Of a stretch of DNA of 7,484 nucleotides, positions 1-6,484 are shown in pieces. The notes under the pieces are model-generated. The model had not been told where the DNA came from and searched no databases. It worked only from the letters and a program-made list of their open reading frames with translations. The first letter of the stretch is position 1; each line of letters starts with the position of its first letter. A program made the position numbers and the translations under genes. The stretch is from Eubacteriales bacterium (GTDB lineage Bacteria > Bacillota_A > Clostridia > Lachnospirales > Lachnospiraceae): NCBI GenBank assembly GCA_030533315.1, contig JAUNJL010000095.1, positions 1-7,484 on the forward strand, given 5' to 3'.

Positions 1-23
1 TTCTTAAAAAAGGACTGTTCCAT
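1..23 (-). CDS. possible start of a downstream gene, cut by the window edge
   Basis: An ATG at 23-21 opens a frame reading MEQSFFK before the window ends. It lies 20 bp after the methyltransferase stop codon. A purine-rich GGGAG sequence sits about 9 nt upstream on the minus strand, which is a workable ribosome binding site, and no terminator hairpin separates the two genes. Seven codons are too few to name a product. This may be the next gene of a methyltransferase transcript or a chance ATG. Confidence 0.35.
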
Positions 24-43
24 ATCTTTTTGCTCCCGTCTTT

Positions 44-697
44 TTACTTATCACAAACAATACAGTACCAGGGAGGAAGATCCGCATGGCTCATTTCCAC
101 AGGAAGATAGGCCACCCACACATTCCGGAAGCCCGCGCCTCGGAAAAGCTCCATGATCTCCGGCACCGGGGCATATTTCAAAGAAAGCCTGCCCTCCAGA
201 TCCTCGTCATAACACCAAAGGGTCGGAGCCTCCAGATCCTTGGCGGGACGCATAAAGCTAAGGACGCGGCCTCCGGTCTTTAACACCCGCTTCCACTCCT
301 CAAATGCGCCCTTCGGATCAGAAAGGGTCCACAAAAGCCTGCTGTTTACCACTGCGTCAAAGGTTTCATCCTGAAAGGGAAGGCTTCTGCCATCAAACAG
401 CACATAGTCGATTTTTTTGTCCTCCCTCAGGGAGGAGCTACGGGCGATGGACAGCATCCCTTCTGAAACATCGGCCCCTGCTGCCTCGTAGCCAAGGCCC
501 GATGTCAGACGGGCGAGAAAGCCTGTGCCCGTGCCTACATCCAAAATTTTAGAGCCCTTTGGCAGATGCAGCAGCGTATCCAGCGCCTCCCTCCAAAGGT
601 CCAGATCCTCCGTATCATGCTCTTCATCAAAGCCAGCCGCCCGCTCATCCCAGCAGCGGCTGATCTTTTTCATATCCTCCTGAAAAAAATCTGCCAT
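44..697 (-). CDS. class I SAM-dependent methyltransferase (Methyltransf_11/25 type)
   Basis: Predicted cytosolic small-molecule methyltransferase of 217 aa with a Rossmann-type SAM-binding core. Motif I is ILDVGTGTGF (residues 51-60), the acidic end of strand 2 is GADVSEGM (74-81), motif II-like FDGRSLPF is at 101-108, FDAVVNSRLLWTL is at 113-125, and LKTGGRVL (139-146) is the usual post-III segment. No membrane segment or signal peptide is seen. The acceptor substrate cannot be predicted; these stand-alone enzymes act on varied metabolites. The start at 697 is chosen because AAGGAG lies 6 nt upstream (704-709). The longer in-frame ATG at 793 has no ribosome binding site and falls inside the predicted -10 box at 792-797, so it would not be transcribed. 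The gene has its own promoter and is insulated from the upstream operon by a terminator, so it is probably unrelated to sugar catabolism. Confidence 0.88.
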   Translation of the reverse strand: MADFFQEDMKKISRCWDERAAGFDEEHDTEDLDLWREALDTLLHLPKGSKILDVGTGTGFLARLTSGLGYEAAGADVSEGMLSIARSSSLREDKKIDYVLFDGRSLPFQDETFDAVVNSRLLWTLSDPKGAFEEWKRVLKTGGRVLSFMRPAKDLEAPTLWCYDEDLEGRLSLKYAPVPEIMELFRGAGFRNVWVAYLPVEMSHADLPPWYCIVCDK

Positions 698-791
698 AGC
701 ATTCTCCTTATCTCTCCGGGCCATTTCCCGGTAACCATACCCGTCGGCCCCGCTTTCACCTCTTTTAGGACCCTCCCGGTATGTTTTATCC

Positions 792-820
792 ATTATAGCT
801 ATTTCATTTTGGGTTTACAA
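792..820 (-). promoter_or_regulatory. sigma-A-type promoter of the methyltransferase gene
   Basis: On the minus strand TTGTAA (820-815) is followed by a 17-bp spacer and a perfect TATAAT (797-792). Transcription should begin near 785, giving a leader of about 88 nt before the ATG at 697. The -10 box overlaps the upstream in-frame ATG at 793, which settles the start of the methyltransferase. The -35 sits inside a 13-bp palindrome (811-823). Confidence 0.75.
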
Positions 821-823
821 CCC
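811..823. repeat. 13-bp palindrome over the methyltransferase -35 box
   Basis: GGGTT-TAC-AACCC is a perfect dyad with 5-bp arms, centred on the -35 hexamer at 815-820. Its position would suit a repressor operator, but arms this short can occur by chance and no regulator is encoded next to it. Confidence 0.3.
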
Positions 824-854
824 GGGGTGGGGGACCTTTTTTTCAAAAATTGGC

Positions 855-914
855 AAAAAAAATAAGCGCATAGGGTAAAGCATGAGTGATACGCTTTATC
901 CCCTGCGCTTATTT
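855..914 (-). terminator. intrinsic terminator of the isomerase-kinase-glycosidase operon
   Basis: The arms at 860-870 and 904-914 are perfect 11-bp complements (AAATAAGCGCA / TGCGCTTATTT). The pairing resumes inward after two mismatches through 873-881 and 893-901, with one G-U pair, for a stem of up to about 20 pairs. On the minus strand the hairpin is followed by a run of eight T (A8 at 855-862 on the plus strand), the classic Rho-independent layout. It lies 85 bp past the GH3 stop codon and upstream of the methyltransferase promoter. The plus-strand side also has a short T stretch, but no plus-strand gene approaches it. Confidence 0.85.
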
Positions 915-999
915 CGTCTCCTATTTAGGGCCGCCTGCTTCCTCACAGCCTCCCTGTTTCCTCTGCCAGCCTCTGAAGCTCCTCCGCTTCTGCCGCGGT

Positions 1000-2445
1000 T
1001 CATAGTAAGCCTCTTTTTTTCTTTACCGTAAGAATCCTGCGGACGCTTTCGTTGATTCTTTCTTCAGAAATTTCCCCGCTGCGAACGGCATCCCCGATCC
1101 CCTTAACCGCATCAGATAAACTCCTTGGAGCAAGCATTATATCCATTCCCGCTTTGACCGCCAGCTTAGCTGCTTCCGCTGAAGTGTAGCTGCCGCAAAG
1201 GGCTTCCATGCTCATGGAATCCGTCACCGCTAAGCCCCGGAAGCCCAGCTCCCTTCTCAGCCAGCCGCTGACAACTGTTTTGGACAGACAGGCAGGAAGA
1301 TTGTCCCCGGAAGCAGAATAGGTGGCGTGGCCTACCATTACGAAATCCGCCCCCTCTTTTATTCCGCCCTGAAAGGCTTTAAATTCATTGGCGGCAAGCT
1401 GCTGCTTCGTTCTTGTAATGTACACCCGGCTGTCATAATGGGTATTTCCTCCGGCAGCGCCCAGTCCCGGAAAATGCTTCAGAGTTGCGCTGACACCCTG
1501 AGCCTGAAGTCCTCTCACAAAGGCCGAGGACAGCTTGGAAACCACTGCGGGATTGCTGCTGAAGATTCTGGTGCCAAGCTCATTATTAGGGTTCAGATTC
1601 ACATCCGCCACCGGCGCGAAGTCCACGTTAAAGCCCAGCTCCTTAATGTCCCTGCCGATGGTGCTGCCGATTTTCTTTACATGATCTTTGCCGCTGTTAC
1701 GGTAATCATACATGCTTTGAAACGCGGTAGTGCCCAGCTTTTGAGCACAGCGGGCGACAGCTCCGCCTTCCTCATCCACTGCGATAAACATTTTGCTGCC
1801 GCAGGCTGCCTTAGAATAGCTTTGGATGTTGTTGATCATGGTTTTTGTCTGAGAGGGGGATACCAGATTGCCGGCCAGGTAGATGACCCCGCCAACCGGA
1901 TACCTGTTGACAGCCGCCTTCATTTCCTGCCCTGACGAGGTCACTGTGCCGGAATTGGTAAGCCCCTCAGGCAGCACAAGAAACATCTGGCAGACCTTTT
2001 CGTGAAGGGTCATGCCATTCAGCGCATCCTCTACCTGATCGTATCCCTTCGTGTAGGCCTGCTGGCGGCTCCCCACAGAATACGTCTTTTGGCTGCCGCC
2101 TCGGTCAAGCCTGTAGGCGTTGATTTTGTACACATAGGAGGAGGACGGCTTTAAGTGCTTTACTACGTAGGATGAGGCTTTTCCTGATCGGATCGTGGCA
2201 ATTTTCTTAAATTTGCCCTCTGTCCTGACAGAGATTTCGTAGCCGTCACATTTCACAGGCTTCCAGCTTAATCTCACATAATTTTTTCCATATGTGAATT
2301 TATTAAATTTCACAGACTTCGGCCTTGGGGCCGGCCTTAGGCTCGCAGAGCCATCAAAGCTCCCCGCTGCTATGCTCTCCCCCTTAACGGCCAAAATGAG
2401 AAGCAGCATAAGCCCTGCCATGAAAAGGCGTAACAGCTTTTTCAT
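1000..2445 (-). CDS. exported FN3-GH3 glycosidase, NagZ-like (beta-N-acetylhexosaminidase family)
   Basis: 481 aa. An N-terminal signal peptide (KK, then a hydrophobic stretch at about 8-20, with likely cleavage after A27) is followed by a fibronectin type III domain at about 42-115 (VRLSWKPV, YEISVRT, YVYKINAYR) and a GH3 catalytic barrel at about 135-478. GH3 landmarks are VDEEGGAVAR (223-232), FAPVADVN (276-283), KHFPG (323-327) and VTDSMSMEAL (407-416), where D409 aligns with the catalytic nucleophile. There is no lipobox, so it is probably secreted or wall-associated. The loop usually reading KHFPGHG...DSH here reads KHFPGLG...NTH (334-336): the acid/base His (H336) is kept, but its Asp partner is Asn and the loop's first His is Leu. 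The substrate is therefore uncertain; NagZ relatives cleave terminal GlcNAc. AAAGGAG lies 10 nt before the ATG. It is 56 bp downstream of the kinase with no terminator between, so it is probably cotranscribed. Confidence 0.88.
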   Translation of the reverse strand: MKKLLRLFMAGLMLLLILAVKGESIAAGSFDGSASLRPAPRPKSVKFNKFTYGKNYVRLSWKPVKCDGYEISVRTEGKFKKIATIRSGKASSYVVKHLKPSSSYVYKINAYRLDRGGSQKTYSVGSRQQAYTKGYDQVEDALNGMTLHEKVCQMFLVLPEGLTNSGTVTSSGQEMKAAVNRYPVGGVIYLAGNLVSPSQTKTMINNIQSYSKAACGSKMFIAVDEEGGAVARCAQKLGTTAFQSMYDYRNSGKDHVKKIGSTIGRDIKELGFNVDFAPVADVNLNPNNELGTRIFSSNPAVVSKLSSAFVRGLQAQGVSATLKHFPGLGAAGGNTHYDSRVYITRTKQQLAANEFKAFQGGIKEGADFVMVGHATYSASGDNLPACLSKTVVSGWLRRELGFRGLAVTDSMSMEALCGSYTSAEAAKLAVKAGMDIMLAPRSLSDAVKGIGDAVRSGEISEERINESVRRILTVKKKRGLL

Positions 2446-2501
2446 TGAAATATCGCTCCTTTCATCCCATCATTGTGTTATCCCCCACCTGACCCCATCT
2501 G

Positions 2502-3986
2502 CTATACCAGCTCTCTCACAGCCTGGTACAGCTTTCGGTATCTCCTGTACACCTTCTGGTATTTTTCGTGCATATCCGCCCTGGGCAGGTACACCTCTTT
2601 CTTCTCCACCATATGGGCCGCGCCGTCCTCCAGATCTTTGAAGCATCCCACGGCAATACCAGTCAGTACAGCGCTGCCTACCGTACCTGCATCCACCGTT
2701 TTCAGGGCGGTAATCGGAACGTTCAGCATATCTGCCTTCATCTGCATCCAAACCCTGGAATTTGCCCCGCCTCCTGTGGCGTGGAGCATCTGAAAATGGG
2801 AGCCTGTCTTTTCCAGATATTCCATGTTCACAAGCATCTCATACACCACGCCCTCCATGCAGCCGCGGTAAATATCCCGGATGCCCGTACCCGCTGTCAG
2901 ACCTACAATGGCCCCCTTGGAGCCACTGTCCATATAGGGTGTCGCCGCGCCGGCAAAATGGGGAAGCACCAGAAGCTCTGTAGGATTTTTCGGTTCCTCC
3001 TCCAGATATTCATTTACGGAAATTCCCAGCTCCCCCGCCAGCTCCTTCTCTTTTTTTGCCAGCGTATCCACGCACCACTGAATCAGGGCTCCCCCTGTGT
3101 AGGAAAACGCGTAACATACATACTTCCCCGGAATCACATAAGGTACCACCGCGTAATTCCCGGAATACATGGCATCCAGGGGCGGAATTTCATCATAGAC
3201 CGGCGTAATACATTCCACCGTACCGGCCCCGTCCACTGCCTTTTGGGAGTCAAACACCCCGGCGCCCACTGCCGCCGCCACCTGATCGTGGCTTATGGAA
3301 ATGATTTTTGTATCCGCGCTCAGTCCGCAGAGCTCCGCCGCCTCCGGAAGAAGCGTTCCGGCCACAGTGCCGGCAGGCACGGTCTCGGACATCAGCGACA
3401 CGTCAATGTCCGCAGCCTCAAAAATCGTCCGGCTCCAGTTCAGATCAATAATATCAAAAGCCATGGTACGACTGGCCAGAGAGTAGTCGATCTGTGCCTT
3501 TCCTGTAAGGCAGAAAACCACATAATCTCCGATCAGAAAAATGTGCCTCGCCTTCTGATAAATATCCGGCCTGTTTTTCTTCATCCACATGATCTTGGAA
3601 ATGCTGTACATTTCATGAGGCTTTACCCCAGTGATGGAGGCAATGGTTTTTCCTCCCAGGTTCTTTTCAAGCCAGCGGCATTCCTCCATTCCTCTGGGAT
3701 CCGTATAAAGCATAGCCGGATGCAGGGGCTTTCCCTTCCCGTCTGTCATGACAAAGGTTTCTCCAAAGCTGGTAACTCCGATTCCGGCAATGTCCGGATA
3801 CTTTTTTGCCATGGCCTTCATCACGGCAAAAACGCCCTCCCGGATGGCTTCCACATCCACCTCATGCTCACCGCCCGCTCGTTTCACCGGATAATCCTGG
3901 TAAGCTTTATCCAGGTAAGCCCCCTTTTCATCGAACACCGTCAGCTTACACCCGGTTGTTCCAATATCAAGTCCCGCTATTTTCAT
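2502..3986 (-). CDS. FGGY-family carbohydrate kinase (xylulokinase/fuculokinase-like)
   Basis: Cytosolic ATP-dependent sugar kinase, 494 aa, a typical length for the family. FGGY_N spans about 1-245 and FGGY_C about 255-450. Visible motifs are the phosphate-1 loop LDIGTTGCK (6-14), SHDQ (232-235) with D234 as the likely catalytic base, GAGTVECI (253-260) in the ATP site, the LPHFAGAATPYMD stretch (341-353) matching the FGGY signature region, and the adenosine-binding ATGGGANS (403-410). The ATG at 3986 shares its A with the TGA of the isomerase (TGATG), so translation is coupled. GGAG lies 8 nt upstream; a TTG one codon earlier is possible but less likely. Placed directly after a ketol isomerase, it most likely phosphorylates the resulting ketose, at C1 if the class II aldolase acts next (inference). 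The exact sugar is not evident; xylulose, fuculose, ribulose and rhamnulose types share these motifs. Confidence 0.9.
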   Translation of the reverse strand: MKIAGLDIGTTGCKLTVFDEKGAYLDKAYQDYPVKRAGGEHEVDVEAIREGVFAVMKAMAKKYPDIAGIGVTSFGETFVMTDGKGKPLHPAMLYTDPRGMEECRWLEKNLGGKTIASITGVKPHEMYSISKIMWMKKNRPDIYQKARHIFLIGDYVVFCLTGKAQIDYSLASRTMAFDIIDLNWSRTIFEAADIDVSLMSETVPAGTVAGTLLPEAAELCGLSADTKIISISHDQVAAAVGAGVFDSQKAVDGAGTVECITPVYDEIPPLDAMYSGNYAVVPYVIPGKYVCYAFSYTGGALIQWCVDTLAKKEKELAGELGISVNEYLEEEPKNPTELLVLPHFAGAATPYMDSGSKGAIVGLTAGTGIRDIYRGCMEGVVYEMLVNMEYLEKTGSHFQMLHATGGGANSRVWMQMKADMLNVPITALKTVDAGTVGSAVLTGIAVGCFKDLEDGAAHMVEKKEVYLPRADMHEKYQKVYRRYRKLYQAVRELV

Positions 3987-5386
3987 CAATCGATCTCCAC
4001 CCAGTCATAATGCAGATAAGTCGTAAACGCTTCCTTTAAGATTTCCTTCATATGTCCTTCGCCAACGGAAGTATGATGCTTAAAGCCTCCCCTTGCGAGG
4101 CGGAGCAGCTTGTTTTCCAGATCCGGAATTTCACAGACACCGCCGCAGCCAAAGAAGCCATCCTCGATCACATCATCCGTAAACCTGGCCTCACTGGCAT
4201 ATACAAGGATCCTTCCGTCTTTTGTCTGGCAATTAGAAATCGTTACATCCATAGGCTTGATTCGGCCCTCGTTGGAGCCCCAGCCTGAGCCCGGATCTGT
4301 TTTGTCAAACATCTTGTGGTTTGTAACCTGACCCTTTGCGGTCATCAGGCTCTGAGGAACCGGTCCGCAGTGGAACAGGATCACCTTGTTCTCTTCTTCT
4401 CCATAATTGTTGTTCCAGTCAAGCACCGTTGTAGGAATGCCGCTTGCCAGATTCATGGCGCGCATCGTCAGGGCGGAGCACATATCGATCTCACAGGACG
4501 CAACTATGCCATGATCATTTAAGTAGCTTAAAAGAACGCAGGGACAGATACGAAGCTCTGCTTCCATCTCGTTCCAGCAGCGCAGAGCCAGGGCATCCAG
4601 CTTATACTCATCGATATATTCGTCGATCACCACCGCCAGCTTGCCATGGGTCAGCATATTCTGCTGCGGAACAAGGGAGAAATCCGTGTAAGCCTTCAGC
4701 TTTTCGATTTTTTCCAGAACCGCGGCATCATCATCCTTTTTGCACCGTACCTTATAGAAAACCTCTGAAAGGTCAAAGGACTCCACGTTGATCCCGTATT
4801 TCTGCAGGGTGATCTCATCAAAACGGACCGTTTTAAAGGCTGTGGTGCGGGCGCCGATACAGCCGATATTAAAACGCTTCATGCCGTTTACCACACGGCA
4901 GATAGCCGCAAAATCCTCCAGGTTTCTACGGAACGCGTCAGACAGCGGATGCACCACATGAGGCTTCATAACCGTAAAGGGCACCTCATATTGGGTAAAC
5001 ACATCTGTAACCGAGAATTTTCCGCAGTAAGCGTCTCTTCTGTGGGCAAAATCCATTTTTCCGATCTCATCTGGATAGGCCTGCATCAGAATGGGGACGC
5101 CTGCATCCTGAAGGGCTGTGATAGCGCCATTCTCATCCGCAAAAATAGGCATGGAAAAGATCACTCCATCATATTCTCCTTCATGCTCCTTCAGCCATTT
5201 CGCGTAAAGGCGTCCCTCCTCCCTGGTCTCCACACCGCCGTAACGGGTAAGCCCGGCATCCATAGCAATATAATCGTAGCCGGCGTCTGTGACAGCCTTG
5301 ATCATGTCTTCTCTCGCTCCGTAGATCAGCTCCCCAGGCATAAATCCTCTGTTGCAGAAGCATAAAGCAAATGTCTGTTTCCTCAT
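3986..5386 (-). CDS. L-fucose/L-arabinose isomerase-fold ketol isomerase (COG2407-like)
   Basis: 466-aa cytosolic protein related to the short FucI-like isomerases, which interconvert aldose and ketose using a divalent metal. The N-terminal two-thirds is alpha/beta, with YDGVIFSMPIFAD (72-84) and PILMQAYPDEIG (98-109). The C-terminal active-site part shows RCW (269-271), CEID (298-301), HCGPVP (339-344) and KHH (436-438). The acidic residues of CEID and the late His match the positions of the metal-binding and catalytic residues in this superfamily (family knowledge). It is shorter than E. coli FucI (about 590 aa), as usual for this branch. AAGGAGG lies 7 nt before the ATG. It is the first gene of the operon and ends overlapping the kinase start. 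Candidate substrates include L-fucose, D-arabinose and L-rhamnose-like sugars. Sulfoquinovose isomerases also belong to this broad family, but no other sulfoglycolysis gene is seen here. Confidence 0.85.
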   Translation of the reverse strand: MRKQTFALCFCNRGFMPGELIYGAREDMIKAVTDAGYDYIAMDAGLTRYGGVETREEGRLYAKWLKEHEGEYDGVIFSMPIFADENGAITALQDAGVPILMQAYPDEIGKMDFAHRRDAYCGKFSVTDVFTQYEVPFTVMKPHVVHPLSDAFRRNLEDFAAICRVVNGMKRFNIGCIGARTTAFKTVRFDEITLQKYGINVESFDLSEVFYKVRCKKDDDAAVLEKIEKLKAYTDFSLVPQQNMLTHGKLAVVIDEYIDEYKLDALALRCWNEMEAELRICPCVLLSYLNDHGIVASCEIDMCSALTMRAMNLASGIPTTVLDWNNNYGEEENKVILFHCGPVPQSLMTAKGQVTNHKMFDKTDPGSGWGSNEGRIKPMDVTISNCQTKDGRILVYASEARFTDDVIEDGFFGCGGVCEIPDLENKLLRLARGGFKHHTSVGEGHMKEILKEAFTTYLHYDWVEID

Positions 5387-5424
5387 AGCAGCTCCTCCTT
5401 GTGTTTTTTATCTTCCTTTTATTT

Positions 5425-5447
5425 TAATCCTTAAAACGATCGGATTA
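5425..5447. promoter_or_regulatory. dyad with cre-like core at the operon transcription start
   Basis: TAATCC (5425-5430) and GGATTA (5442-5447) form a perfect 6-bp inverted repeat with an 11-bp spacer, overlapping the -10 box and the expected start site of the isomerase operon. From 5431 to 5444 the sequence TTAAAACGATCGGA matches the CcpA cre consensus TGNAANCGNWNNCA at 7 of 9 specified positions. Either reading would suit repression at the start site. It could be coincidence. Confidence 0.3.
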
Positions 5448-5482
5448 TATAGTGATATGTCCTTTTTTCTTTGATTTTGTCC
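5444..5482 (-). promoter_or_regulatory. probable activator-dependent promoter of the isomerase operon, with direct repeats
   Basis: A perfect TATAAT (5449-5444) lies 57 bp upstream of the isomerase ATG. At 17-bp spacing the -35 position reads AAAGAA, which is not a recognisable -35, as is typical of promoters that need an activator. Just upstream are two similar minus-strand words, GGACAAAATCA (5482-5472) and GGACATATCA (5462-5453), starting 20 bp apart. Two helical turns is the usual spacing for AraC-family half sites. The inner word falls within the spacer, closer than in the classical arrangement, so the operator reading is tentative while the -10 box is firmer. Confidence 0.5.
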
Positions 5483-5499
5483 GAAAGATATGGTAAACT
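5471..5499 (+). promoter_or_regulatory. promoter of the AraC-type regulator gene
   Basis: TTGATT (5471-5476), a 17-bp spacer and TAAACT (5494-5499) form a moderate sigma-A promoter. Transcription would begin near 5506 and give a leader of about 100 nt. The -35 box overlaps the outer direct repeat (5472-5482) of the divergent operon promoter, so a regulator bound there could activate the operon and repress its own gene at once. Confidence 0.5.
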
Positions 5500-5509
5500 G
5501 ACGCTAAGA

Positions 5510-5585
5510 GGGAAACCCCTTGCCAAAAGGCGGTCATTTCCCCTGGATTCCATATTTAAGGCTCATCCGGCCCTGTGCAGGCCGG
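5510..5585 (+). other. structured 5' leader of the regulator mRNA (two hairpins)
   Basis: The first hairpin has outer arms GGGAAA (5510-5515) and TTTCCC (5537-5542) and an inner stem CC-(TT)-GCC / GGC-GG closing an AAAA loop at 5525-5528. The second pairs CCGGCC (5567-5572) with GGCCGG (5580-5585) around a 7-nt loop, ending 10 nt before the GGAGG at 5595-5599. Neither is followed by a T-run, so they are not ordinary terminators. They may affect mRNA stability or initiation; no known riboswitch class is recognised. Confidence 0.4.
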
Positions 5586-5605
5586 TGTAAAAACGGAGGA
5601 CAACT

Positions 5606-6457
5606 ATGATTTCTTCCTTCAATCTGTCAAAGCTGAACCGTCTGCTGAAGGACTTTTACACGCTTACGAAAATCCGGATCACGGTATTTGATGAGTCCTT
5701 TCAGGAGCTTGCCGCGTTTCCCGCCCAGATCGCGCCTTTCTGCCAGCTCATCCGCACAGACCCGGAAGGCGCGAAAAACTGCCTGCGCTGCGACAAGGAA
5801 GGCTGCGCTGCCGCCGCAAGGCAGAATACAGCCTACACCTACCGATGCCATGCCGGACTCACCGAATGCATCATCCCCATTCATATGGGAAACATCATCA
5901 TTGCCTATCTGTTTTTCGGCCATGTATTTTCCTACCCTTCTCACCAGGAGGGATGGGAGCAGATCAAACGCTGCTGCGGCAAATACCGCCTGGATATGGA
6001 CGCCCTGAAGGATGCGGTCTATGAACATCCTCTGGTCACAGAGGAGTACATCACCTCTGCTTCCCATATCATGAACATCGTAGCCTCCTTTCTCTGTCTG
6101 GAGCGCATGTCCATCCTGGCACATAAGGAGCTGCCTGTGCAGATCGACGAATATTTGTCCCAGCACTTTACGGAGGGACTTACCATACAGCAGCTCTGCG
6201 ATCATTTTCAGATCGGAAAGACTACGCTTTACGAAATATCCACCCAGAATTACGGAATGGGCATCGCCTCCCATCTGCGCCGGCTGAGAGTGGATAAGGC
6301 AAAGCAGCTTCTTACCGGCTTCCCGGAAATGAGCGTCAGTCAGGTCGCGGCACAGTGCGGCTTTGACGATTATAATTATTTCATTACCCTGTTTAAACGT
6401 ATGACCGGCGTATCTCCCCGAAAATACCGCCAGAACGCAAGAAAGGAGTTCTCCTGA
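5606..6457 (+). CDS. AraC-family transcriptional regulator with PocR sensor domain
   Basis: 283-aa DNA-binding regulator. The N-terminal half (about 8-168) matches the PocR ligand-binding domain: LIRTDPEGAKNCLRCDKEGC (48-67), then YRCHAGLTECIIPI (79-92) and a GHVF segment (105-108), with conserved cysteines C46, C59, C62, C67, C81 and C88. The C-terminal half (about 178-277) is a two-helix-turn-helix AraC domain; the first unit is LTIQQLCDHFQIGKTTLYE (192-210) and the second runs from MSVSQVAAQCGF to the signature GVSPRKYR (268-275). GGAGG lies 6 nt before the ATG. PocR itself controls propanediol/cobalamin genes in Salmonella, and this sensor domain is found on many regulators. It is divergent from the isomerase operon and convergent with the aldolase, so it is the probable activator of one or both. 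The ligand is unknown and could be the sugar or a diol or aldehyde product. Confidence 0.9.
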   Translation: MISSFNLSKLNRLLKDFYTLTKIRITVFDESFQELAAFPAQIAPFCQLIRTDPEGAKNCLRCDKEGCAAAARQNTAYTYRCHAGLTECIIPIHMGNIIIAYLFFGHVFSYPSHQEGWEQIKRCCGKYRLDMDALKDAVYEHPLVTEEYITSASHIMNIVASFLCLERMSILAHKELPVQIDEYLSQHFTEGLTIQQLCDHFQIGKTTLYEISTQNYGMGIASHLRRLRVDKAKQLLTGFPEMSVSQVAAQCGFDDYNYFITLFKRMTGVSPRKYRQNARKEFS

Positions 6458-6478
6458 AAAACAGTCAGAAGAACTCCT
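6444..6478. terminator. hairpin between convergent regulator and aldolase genes, possible bidirectional terminator
   Basis: AGGAGTTCT (6444-6452) pairs perfectly with AGAACTCCT (6470-6478). After a single C/A mismatch, CTGA (6454-6457) pairs with TCAG (6465-6468), leaving a 7-nt loop. The left arm lies in the last regulator codons and the inner stem includes its TGA. On the minus strand the hairpin is followed by TTTCTTGCGTT and on the plus strand by CTGTCGTT, so the T-tracts are poor. It may end both messages weakly or protect their 3' ends. Confidence 0.55.
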
Positions 6479-6484
6479 CTGTCG

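Noticed and set aside
668..749. Small minus-strand leader peptide frame (MVTGKWPG...) in the methyltransferase leader
   Set aside because: It has no well-spaced ribosome binding site, it overlaps the real start out of frame, and it shows no regulatory codon run or attenuator hairpin.
698..793. 32-residue N-terminal extension of the methyltransferase from ATG 793
   Set aside because: The ATG lies in the predicted -10 box and lacks a ribosome binding site, whereas the start at 697 has AAGGAG at ideal spacing.
896..1003. 35-codon minus-strand frame (starting MNRGRSGG) whose ATG overlaps the GH3 stop as ATGA
   Set aside because: Its only support is the overlap and a weak AAGAGG. The composition is Arg/Gly-rich with no motif, and its stop codon lies inside the terminator stem.
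2568..4010. 480-codon open frame on the plus strand, antisense to the kinase
   Set aside because: It covers almost exactly the kinase gene on the opposite strand, its translation is rich in His/Arg/Cys with no recognisable domain, and the kinase frame has clear FGGY motifs. It is a shadow frame.
5627..6274. 215-codon open frame on the minus strand opposite the regulator
   Set aside because: It has no family motif and lies within a gene with unmistakable PocR and AraC motifs on the plus strand.
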